From Methylococcaceae bacterium (lineage in GTDB: Bacteria; Pseudomonadota; Gammaproteobacteria; Methylococcales; Methylomonadaceae): a DNA stretch of 9,530 nt. The stretch's first letter is position 1; each line of letters starts with the position of its first letter. Below the pieces are notes generated by a model. That model saw only the letters and a list, made by a program, of their open reading frames with translations. It did not search any database and was not told the origin of the DNA. The stretch spans positions 1 through 9,530 of the forward strand of contig JAUXDP010000118.1 of NCBI GenBank assembly GCA_030618325.1. The letters are read 5' to 3'. Shown piece by piece: positions 1-6,463 of this stretch. Both the position numbers and the translations under genes were made by a program.

Positions 1-154
1 GCTGTCTCTTATCTGATATTTCAGAGAGCTATGGGCAAAAAGTGATTCACTCATTCTGAAGACGCTGCTAAGCTAATTTTAATTATATCCATATTTAACA
101 GAAGTCGATTAGTTTCAAATTTTAATAGAATTACGATATTTACTTGGTTTATTA
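1..154 (+). other. Tail of an upstream gene (frame undecided) plus AT-rich leader
   Basis: Two + strand frames are open from the window edge. One ends at a TGA at 43-45 (last residues AVSYLIFQRAMGKK). The other ends at a TGA at 57-59 (last residues ISESYGQKVIHSF). Either could be the C-terminus of a preceding gene, and neither is long enough to identify. From about 60 to 154 the sequence is very AT-rich with no open frame of note. It holds TTAACA at 95-100 and TAGAAT at 126-131, but these are too far apart for one sigma-70 promoter, so no promoter is called. No Rho-independent terminator and no JUMPstart/ops element is visible. Confidence 0.4.
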
Positions 155-1366
155 ATGCAGAAAATATTTGATTATGTCATTTTGGGGGCTGGAATCTCGG
201 GTTTGGCGATTGCTAGAGAAATAAAAACTCAAAACCCATTAGCGTCAGTATTAATCCTTGAAAAGGAAAATGAACTTGGTATGCATGGGAGTGGGCGTAA
301 TAGTGGGGTGATGCATTCCGGTATTTATTACCCAGAAAAGTCTTTAAAGGCAAGAGTATGTGCTGAAGGTGCTAAAGCAATGGTAAGTTATTGTTATGAA
401 CGAAATTTACCTGTCAAAATGATTGGAAAGGTCATAGTGCCAGCAAAGGAACAAGATGATGGACAAATCGATTTGTTATACAATAGAGGGGTCAATAATG
501 GCGCGGCTGTTTCCATTATAGATGAAAAGCAATTGTCAGAAATTGAGCCTTATGCAAGGACAGCATCAGGTCGCGCTTTGTTTTCTCCAGAAACAGCAGT
601 AGTTGACCCGAAAAGAATATTAAATGAGTTATATAAGGAATTAATTGCAAAGGGAGTGCAAATTAAATTAAGTTGCCCTTGTAGTAGTGTTAAGCCAAGT
701 CAATCATCTTTATCAACACCATATGATTCATATAGCTACGGGCATTTAATAAATGCAACTGGGCAATTTGCAGATAAGATTTCTCATAAATTCCAAGTTG
801 GAGAAAACTTTGTTTTGTTGCCTTTTAAAGGCATTTATTACAAGCTTGCCGAGAATTCGGGTATTCAGTTGAAAAGACTCGTCTATCCAGTGCCTGATTT
901 AAACGTTCCTTTTCTTGGAGTTCATTCGGTCAATACGATTGATGGAAGTACTTATTTTGGGCCGACAGCCATTCCTGCGTTCGGGAGAGAACATTATTAT
1001 AAGTTGAAAGGTATTGACCCGGAAGAAGCATTAAAAATCAGTTATTACCTATTTCAGCTCTATTGGAAAAATGAACAAGGTTTTCGGCAGTTTTCTCATG
1101 ATGAAGCGGGACGTTTTATCAAAACAAAATTTTTAGAGGCAGCCCAACAGTTAGTGCCAAAACTAAAGTTAAAGGATTTAAGGCCATCAAGTAAAGTTGG
1201 AATTAGAGCTCAATTATTTGATAAAAAAGCATGTCAGTTAATCATGGACTTTATAATTGTACATCGAGAGAATTCAACGCATGTTTTAAATGCTATTTCA
1301 CCTGCATTTACGAGTGCATTCAGTTTTTCAAAATATGTTATTAAAGAAATGAACGAGAAAGGATAA
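155..1366 (+). CDS. FAD-dependent oxidoreductase, L-2-hydroxyglutarate oxidase (LhgO)-like
   Basis: The 403-residue protein belongs to the DAO-type FAD oxidoreductases and most resembles L-2-hydroxyglutarate oxidases/dehydrogenases. These oxidise a 2-hydroxyacid to the 2-oxoacid and pass electrons to oxygen or quinone. The FAD-binding fold starts at the N-terminus with GAGISG (residues 11-16) and an acidic residue, E36, at the end of the second strand. The family block HGSGRNSGVMHSGIYY spans 44-59, NATGQFAD lies at 200-207, FKGIYYKL at 224-231, GIRAQL at 349-354 and NAISPAFTSA at 379-388. Length is normal for the family (about 400). The ATG start leaves only ten residues before the dinucleotide motif, as expected, although no good Shine-Dalgarno precedes it. 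It is AT-rich and pairs with the following epimerase gene (3-base gap). The substrate here is unknown. It may act on a sugar-linked hydroxyacid rather than free 2-hydroxyglutarate, but that is inference. Confidence 0.85.
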   Translation: MQKIFDYVILGAGISGLAIAREIKTQNPLASVLILEKENELGMHGSGRNSGVMHSGIYYPEKSLKARVCAEGAKAMVSYCYERNLPVKMIGKVIVPAKEQDDGQIDLLYNRGVNNGAAVSIIDEKQLSEIEPYARTASGRALFSPETAVVDPKRILNELYKELIAKGVQIKLSCPCSSVKPSQSSLSTPYDSYSYGHLINATGQFADKISHKFQVGENFVLLPFKGIYYKLAENSGIQLKRLVYPVPDLNVPFLGVHSVNTIDGSTYFGPTAIPAFGREHYYKLKGIDPEEALKISYYLFQLYWKNEQGFRQFSHDEAGRFIKTKFLEAAQQLVPKLKLKDLRPSSKVGIRAQLFDKKACQLIMDFIIVHRENSTHVLNAISPAFTSAFSFSKYVIKEMNEKG

Positions 1367-1369
1367 TAT

Positions 1370-2386
1370 ATGGATCTTAAAAATAAGAGACTACTAGTAG
1401 TTGGTGGAGCAGGATTAATCGGTTCGCATACTATTGACCTTCTGTTAAAAGAAGATGTAAAGGAAATTCGTATTTTCGATAACTTTTCCCGAGGCTCTGA
1501 AGAGAATCTCGAAGAAGCATTAAAAGATCCCAGGGTGGAAATATTTCCTCATGGAGGAGAGCTAATGCACCCAGAAATTGTTAACGCAGCGATGAAAGAT
1601 ATTGACGGGGTATTCAATTTTGCGGCACTTTGGTTGTTGCATTGTTGGGATTATCCAAGATCGGCATTTGATGTCAATATGGGTGGATTATTTAACATAT
1701 TGGAAGCAATTACAAATAATCCAAATATCCAGCGTTTTGTTTGGTCATCGTCTGCATCAGTTTACGGCGATGCAATTGAAGAGCCCATGAAGGAAAGTCA
1801 TCCATTAAACAATACTAATTTTTATGGAGCAACTAAAGTAGCAGGTGAGCAGATGTGCAGAGCATTCTATCATCGCCATAAAGGCTCTGATAAGGAATTC
1901 GAATATGTAGGTCTTCGATACATGAATGTTTATGGCTCAAGGCAAGATTATCATGGAGCCTATATTGCGGTGATTATGAAAATTTTAGATAACCTCGATA
2001 AAGGTATCGCCCCCGTTGTCTATGGTGATGGTAGTCAGGCCTATGATTTTGTAAATGTATTAGATTGTGCGCGTGCAAATGTATGTTCAATGAAAGCTGA
2101 CAGTACTGATGAGTTTTATAATGTAGGCACGGGTATAAGAACAAGCATCAAAGAGTTAGCAGAATTACTGTTAGAAATTACTGAATCAAATTTAGAAATT
2201 CAATATGAACCTGCGGGTCAAACATTTGTAAAAAATAGAATTGGGTGTCCGATTAAAGCGAAGGAGCAAATAGGGTACGAATCATCGATTTCTCTTGAAG
2301 AAGGTCTTATAGCATTGATTGATTGGAGAAATAACCATAAAGAAGGAGTCGCTCGGAGGCAAAAGGCTGTTGGAATTGTAAGTTAA
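1370..2386 (+). CDS. NAD-dependent sugar epimerase/dehydratase (extended SDR)
   Basis: The 338-residue protein is an extended short-chain dehydrogenase/reductase of the nucleotide-sugar epimerase/dehydratase family. The Rossmann motif GGAGLIG is at residues 12-18. D37 in FDNFSRG ends strand 2 and favours NAD over NADP. The catalytic set is visible as SSSASVYGD (126-134) and YxxxK with Y152 and K156. LRYMNVYGSRQ (182-192) is the usual substrate-side motif, and GDGSQAYDFVNVLD (219-232) is the usual C-terminal block. It probably acts on an NDP-sugar in the cytoplasm, for example as a 4-epimerase or 4,6-dehydratase, but the substrate cannot be read from the sequence. The start is supported by GAGAAAGGA at 1355-1363 just upstream. 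It sits 3 bases after the oxidase gene, so the two are very likely co-transcribed and translationally coupled. The C-terminus (about 320-338) is basic and looks unstructured. Confidence 0.9.
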   Translation: MDLKNKRLLVVGGAGLIGSHTIDLLLKEDVKEIRIFDNFSRGSEENLEEALKDPRVEIFPHGGELMHPEIVNAAMKDIDGVFNFAALWLLHCWDYPRSAFDVNMGGLFNILEAITNNPNIQRFVWSSSASVYGDAIEEPMKESHPLNNTNFYGATKVAGEQMCRAFYHRHKGSDKEFEYVGLRYMNVYGSRQDYHGAYIAVIMKILDNLDKGIAPVVYGDGSQAYDFVNVLDCARANVCSMKADSTDEFYNVGTGIRTSIKELAELLLEITESNLEIQYEPAGQTFVKNRIGCPIKAKEQIGYESSISLEEGLIALIDWRNNHKEGVARRQKAVGIVS

Positions 2387-2461
2387 ATATTTTTGACAGA
2401 TGTCTTATTAAGAATATTTCTGTAAAGCTATTTATGATGGATCTTGTGTAGGTAAAATGAT
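2387..2461 (+). promoter_or_regulatory. Intergenic gap with a possible promoter before the amidotransferase gene
   Basis: This is the only sizeable gap between genes in the window. It contains a perfect -35 hexamer TTGACA at 2393-2398. The best -10 at normal spacing is weak: TATTTC at 2415-2420, with 16 bases between. An 11-base perfect palindrome TCTTA-T-TAAGA at 2403-2413 lies between the two hexamers, where an operator could sit, though so short a palindrome can arise by chance in AT-rich DNA. A weak ribosome site (TAGG, 2449-2452) precedes the next ATG. An internal promoter is plausible but not demonstrated. No terminator hairpin with a T-run is present. Confidence 0.25.
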
Positions 2462-4357
2462 ATGTGTGGCATAGTAGGTGTACTAGATCGTAATGGGGAA
2501 GCGGTATCTCCAGTTGTTATCCGAAAAATGTCCGATCAAATTGTTCATCGTGGACCTGATGACAGTGGTACATATATTGATGGGCCAATTGGCCTTGGTC
2601 ATCGGCGCCTTTCGATTATTGACCTAACCACTGCGGGGCACCAGCCTGTCGCTACACAGGATGGACGCTTCGTTATGATCTACAACGGTGAGGTGTTCAA
2701 TTATCAAGAGCTTAGAGTCGAACTGGAGGCTGAAGGCTGGCAGTTTTTTTCCAATACTGACACAGAAGTGGTGCTTAAAGCTTATGCCCATTGGGGAACT
2801 GATGCTTTAAATCGATTCAATGGAATGTTCGCTTTTGCCGTATGGGATAAAAAAAAGAAAAGTCTATTTTTGGCGCGTGACCGATATGGCATTAAACCTC
2901 TCTATTTCTCATGGAGTGGGAACAAGTTTTTATTTGCTTCTGAAATCAAGGCATTAACTGTACATCCATCATTCCAGAGTGGCATAGACCTGGAAGGGCT
3001 GGTGGAGTATTTTACCTTTCAGAATTTCTTAAGTGATCGAACCCTTCATAAGGGAGTAAAACTTCTTTCAGCAGGTTGCTGGATGCAGATCAATTTGGAT
3101 GGTACCAGTGAAGTTAACCAAATTCGTTACTGGGATTATAATTTTGTAGAACCGGAAAATCCAAATGATGATGAAGAGTATATTGAGGAATTAGACAGAC
3201 TGTTTCAACAGGCCGTGCGGCGACAATTGGTTGCTGATGTTGATGTTGGTTCGTATCTGAGTGGAGGTATGGATTCTGGTTCAATCACAGCGATTGCAGC
3301 CAAAGAGCTTCCATATATGCGAACTTTTACTTGCGGTTTTGATATGAGTTCAGCATCAGGTATTGAGCTAAGTTTTGACGAACGCCCGGAAGCTGAACGT
3401 ATGTCCTATCTATTCAAGACCGAGCATTATGAGATGGTGCTTAAAGCCGGTGATATGGAGAGGGTGTTGCCGAAATTGGTCTGGCATCTAGAAGAGCCGC
3501 GTGTAGGGCAGAGTTATCCCAATTATTATGCGGCCCAACTGGCCAGTAAATTTTGCAAGGTAGTACTCTCTGGTGCCGGTGGCGATGAGATGTTTGGTGG
3601 ATATCCGTGGCGTTATTATCGGGCAGTTGTCAATAATGATTTTGAACACTATATAGATAAATACTACGACTATTGGCAACGCCTGATTCCCAATGAAGTA
3701 ATGAAAAAAGTGTTTGCACCTATATGGGATGAGGTGAAGCACATATCAACTCGCGATATTTTCCATGATGTATTTTCGACTCACAGTGAAAACCTTTGTC
3801 GACCTGAAGATTATGTGAACCACTCACTCTATTTCGAAGCGAAAACCTTTCTACATGGATTGTTAGTTGTTGAGGATAAAATCTCAATGGCTCACTCACT
3901 GGAAACGCGAGTACCATTCCTTGACAATGATTTGGTTGATTTTGCCATGAAGGTTCCAACGCGGTTGAAGTTGGGGCACCTTTCTGACGTAGTAAAGATT
4001 AATGAGAATGAACTGGGCAATAAAACTGCAAAATATTTTCAGAAAACAAAAGATGGTAAATTGCTGTTGCGAAAGATGATGCAGCGCCATGTACCGCAAG
4101 AAGTTTCAGAGCGTGAAAAACAAGGGTTTTCAGCGCCTGATGCGAGCTGGTTCAAAGGGGAGAGTATAGATTATGTGAAAGATAAGATTTGTCATGATCA
4201 AGCTAATATTTACCGATTCATGAACCGGAGGACGGTGCAGACTCTAATCGATGATCATCTGGAGGGTCGTGAAAATCGTCGTTTGCTGATATGGTCATTA
4301 ATTAATGTAGAAAAGTGGCTAGAGACGTTTGGAGAGTCAACAAATGCCAGCAAATAA
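2462..4357 (+). CDS. asnB: Glutamine-hydrolysing asparagine synthase-type amidotransferase
   Basis: The 631-residue protein has the two domains of glutamine-dependent asparagine synthetases. The N-terminal class II glutaminase domain (about 1-210) starts MCGIVG with nucleophile Cys2, followed by RGPDD (30-34), RRLSIIDL (48-55), YNGEVFNY (74-81) and the D100-TE triplet. The C-terminal AMP-forming synthetase domain has the PP-loop SGGMDS (267-272), SGAGGDEMFGG (370-380) and SMAHSLETRVPFLD (475-488). All key residues for ammonia release and ATP-dependent carboxylate activation look intact. The start is fixed by the need for Cys at position 2. Homologues occur in many O-antigen loci, where they are thought to amidate a uronic acid or amino acid substituent rather than serve asparagine supply. 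That role is inferred here from context. The last 14 bases overlap the permease gene. The symbol reflects the family, not a proven asparagine-making activity. Confidence 0.88.
   Translation: MCGIVGVLDRNGEAVSPVVIRKMSDQIVHRGPDDSGTYIDGPIGLGHRRLSIIDLTTAGHQPVATQDGRFVMIYNGEVFNYQELRVELEAEGWQFFSNTDTEVVLKAYAHWGTDALNRFNGMFAFAVWDKKKKSLFLARDRYGIKPLYFSWSGNKFLFASEIKALTVHPSFQSGIDLEGLVEYFTFQNFLSDRTLHKGVKLLSAGCWMQINLDGTSEVNQIRYWDYNFVEPENPNDDEEYIEELDRLFQQAVRRQLVADVDVGSYLSGGMDSGSITAIAAKELPYMRTFTCGFDMSSASGIELSFDERPEAERMSYLFKTEHYEMVLKAGDMERVLPKLVWHLEEPRVGQSYPNYYAAQLASKFCKVVLSGAGGDEMFGGYPWRYYRAVVNNDFEHYIDKYYDYWQRLIPNEVMKKVFAPIWDEVKHISTRDIFHDVFSTHSENLCRPEDYVNHSLYFEAKTFLHGLLVVEDKISMAHSLETRVPFLDNDLVDFAMKVPTRLKLGHLSDVVKINENELGNKTAKYFQKTKDGKLLLRKMMQRHVPQEVSEREKQGFSAPDASWFKGESIDYVKDKICHDQANIYRFMNRRTVQTLIDDHLEGRENRRLLIWSLINVEKWLETFGESTNASK
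4331..4336 (+). promoter_or_regulatory. Ribosome binding site that sets the wzm start
   Basis: GGAGAG lies seven bases before the ATG at 4344, inside the end of the amidotransferase gene. An in-frame TTG at 4329 would add five residues but overlaps this site and has no ribosome site of its own, so the ATG is preferred. Confidence 0.65.
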
Positions 4358-5174
4358 TATCCGCAATGTGGGGCTGTTTAACGCTTTTTTAGGATTAATA
4401 AGGAATCACCGAACACTAATCATTGACTTGGCAAAGAGAGAAGTAAGCGATAAATATACAGGGCAGGTGCTCGGTAAATTTTGGCCGATAGTCCACCCTC
4501 TCATGTTGATGGCAATTTATGTCTTTATTTTTTCAGTTGTGTTTAAAGTGAAAATTGCGAATGAATACAAGATGCCATTGGACTATACAGCTTATATACT
4601 TTCTGGTCTTGTGCCATGGCTAACATTTCAGGAAGTGATGGCCAAGAGTTCCACTTTAATTGTCGCTAATAGAACCCTTGTGAAGCAAGTGGTTTTTCCT
4701 GTTGAGGTATTACCTTTAAAAGGGGTTCTTAGTTCATTGTTGCCATTTGCTGTTAGTTTATCTGTACTGATAGGGTATGTGCTGTTTAGTTCTGGAGGAC
4801 TGCTATGGACATATGCTTTACTTCCAGTGCTTGTTTTTTTTCAAATTTTATTAATGATCGGTATAGCATTTATTTTATCTGCTGTTGGGGCTTACTTTCG
4901 AGACCTCAAGGATTTTATTCAGATTTTTTCAATTATAGGCCTGTATTTGATGCCGGTATTTTATCTTCCTATGTGGGTACCACGATTCTTTCAGCCAATT
5001 TTATATGTTAATCCTTTCAGCTACATGACTTGGTGCTATCAGGACGTTTTGTATTTTGGTAAATTTGAGCATCCATGGGCATGGGGCATATTTGGGCTTG
5101 GTTCGTTTCTGGTTTTTTGGGTTGGTTTTTATCTGTTCAGAAAAGTTAAGATTGTATTTGGAGATGTGCTTTGA
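4344..5174 (+). CDS. wzm: ABC-2 type polysaccharide export permease (Wzm)
   Basis: The 276-residue integral membrane protein is the permease half of an ABC-2 polysaccharide exporter. In complex with Wzt it moves undecaprenyl-diphosphate-linked O-antigen or similar polymer across the inner membrane. The N-terminal amphipathic stretch contains DLAKREVSDKYTGQVLGKFW (28-47), which fits the family pattern of a charged helix followed by xYxxSxLGxxW. Hydrophobic segments lie at about 50-68, 83-98, 130-148, 155-182, 190-208 and 246-265. A cytoplasmic coupling-type loop FRDLKD is at 185-190 and NPFSYM at 223-228. Length is close to the usual 260-odd residues. The start overlaps the amidotransferase gene by 14 bases, and the stop shares one base with the wzt start, so expression with its ATPase should be tightly coupled. 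The family call is secure. The exported polymer (O-antigen versus capsule or another glycan) is not. Confidence 0.92.
   Translation: MPANNIRNVGLFNAFLGLIRNHRTLIIDLAKREVSDKYTGQVLGKFWPIVHPLMLMAIYVFIFSVVFKVKIANEYKMPLDYTAYILSGLVPWLTFQEVMAKSSTLIVANRTLVKQVVFPVEVLPLKGVLSSLLPFAVSLSVLIGYVLFSSGGLLWTYALLPVLVFFQILLMIGIAFILSAVGAYFRDLKDFIQIFSIIGLYLMPVFYLPMWVPRFFQPILYVNPFSYMTWCYQDVLYFGKFEHPWAWGIFGLGSFLVFWVGFYLFRKVKIVFGDVL
5160..5163 (+). promoter_or_regulatory. Ribosome binding site for wzt
   Basis: GGAG within the last codons of wzm is ten bases before the ATG at 5174. It supports that ATG over the TTG at 5171 and over the later ATG at 5228, which has only a poor site in front of it. Confidence 0.45.
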
Positions 5175-6442
5175 TGAGTTCTAGTATTAAGGGTGACACA
5201 ATCAAGAAGCTAGAAAATAATGAGAATATGGCTATTAAAGTTAAAGGTCTCTCTAAGATATTTAAGTTGTACAGTCGGCCATCAGATATGCTTTTTGAAT
5301 TGATTACCGGGAAAGCTCGTCATAGTGAATATGTGGCTCTTCAGAATATATCATTTGAACTTTCGCATGGAGAGGTTGTTGGGATTCTCGGGCGAAATGG
5401 GGCAGGTAAAAGTACCCTGCTGAAAATTATTGCAGGCGTTCTTGATCATGATTCGGGTAGTTATTCTGTAAGTGGAAAAGTTGCAGCCCTGCTGGAGCTA
5501 GGCTCTGGATTCAGTCCTGAGTACACTGGTCGTGAAAATATAATTTTTGGTGGAATGTGTCTGGGTATGAAAAAAGAGGAAATCCTTGCCAAGGTGGATT
5601 CAATTATTGAATTCTCTGAGTTGGAAGATGTCATTGATCAACCTTTCAAGACATATTCTACCGGTATGATGGCAAGATTAACATTTGCAACAGCCATTAG
5701 TGTTGATGCCGAGATATTGATTATTGATGAAGCGTTGTCCGTAGGAGATGCTTTATTCTCTGAAAAGTGTTTTAAGTGGATAAAGAAAATAGCAGAAAGC
5801 GGCGTCACTATTTTTTTTGTCACCCACAGTCTGGGACAGATTTATGAATTGTGTAGTAGAGCATTGCTTCTGGATTCAGGAAAACTAGTTTGTGATGGGT
5901 TGCCAAGGTTTGTTGGACACGAGTATGAAGCATTGCTTGCACGAGATAGAAGCAAAAAGGCTGGGAAAAGTCTTCATGAAACAGTATTATCAAGAGGAAA
6001 AATAGATGATGCAGTTGTGTCGCAAATGCCCGCCTATGTAAAAGCAATTACCATGGTTGATACTTATGGCGATGTTGTAACTACTATGCCTTACGGTGAA
6101 AAATATGGGGTTTACCTTCAAATTTGTTTCAATAAAGATATTCCTAAAGCAGGAGTTTCATTTAGGGTGGAGACCCCATCAGGTTTAGTTGTGTTTGGTG
6201 ATTCTACAAGTTTGCAGAAAATTGAGTTATCCGGTAAAGCTGGGGAGATTAAAAATTATATTTTTAAGTTTCGTAATATTTTAGCCCCCGGGCAATATTT
6301 GGTTGGTGGAGGAGTAGTAGAAATATTTGAAGATTCATTTAATGTACTTCATGTAATCAGAGGTGATTCTTTATTAACAGCAGTTGGCTCTCCTGTTAAT
6401 GGCCTGGTTAATTTGGAGTGTACATTTGAACATGCCATGTAG
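5174..6442 (+). CDS. wzt: Polysaccharide export ATPase with C-terminal carbohydrate-binding-type domain (Wzt)
   Basis: The 422-residue protein is the ATPase of the exporter. The nucleotide-binding domain (about 20-255) has Walker A GRNGAGKST (73-81), the region LLELGSGFSPEYTGRENI (107-124) typical of Wzt proteins, the signature YSTGM (161-165), Walker B EILIIDE (180-186) and the switch histidine in FVTHS (H218). About 165 further residues follow. A charged linker (256-285) leads into a beta-rich region (about 288-420) matching the position and size of the Wzt C-terminal domain. In E. coli O8/O9a that domain binds the chemically capped chain end and is needed for export. Capsule-type ATPases (KpsT) lack it, so this favours an O-antigen-like, cap-dependent system. 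The ATG at 5174 overlaps the wzm stop by one base (TGATG). The N-terminal 20 residues before MAIKVKGLS are unusual, and a start at 5228 remains possible. The CBD assignment rests on architecture, not on a residue-level match. Confidence 0.92.
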   Translation: MSSSIKGDTIKKLENNENMAIKVKGLSKIFKLYSRPSDMLFELITGKARHSEYVALQNISFELSHGEVVGILGRNGAGKSTLLKIIAGVLDHDSGSYSVSGKVAALLELGSGFSPEYTGRENIIFGGMCLGMKKEEILAKVDSIIEFSELEDVIDQPFKTYSTGMMARLTFATAISVDAEILIIDEALSVGDALFSEKCFKWIKKIAESGVTIFFVTHSLGQIYELCSRALLLDSGKLVCDGLPRFVGHEYEALLARDRSKKAGKSLHETVLSRGKIDDAVVSQMPAYVKAITMVDTYGDVVTTMPYGEKYGVYLQICFNKDIPKAGVSFRVETPSGLVVFGDSTSLQKIELSGKAGEIKNYIFKFRNILAPGQYLVGGGVVEIFEDSFNVLHVIRGDSLLTAVGSPVNGLVNLECTFEHAM

Positions 6443-6463
6443 TGAACCTGAATTGTAAACAAT

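Noticed and set aside
41..51. Palindrome AGTGA-T-TCACT near the window start
   Set aside because: It is short, overlaps possible coding tails, has no T-run for a terminator and no promoter elements around it.
3488..4099. Three overlapping minus-strand ORFs of 67-84 residues inside the amidotransferase gene
   Set aside because: They lie opposite well-conserved synthetase motifs, have no family-like features and no ribosome sites.
4329..4343. TTG as the start of wzm
   Set aside because: The ATG at 4344 has GGAGAG at good spacing, and the TTG would overlap that site.
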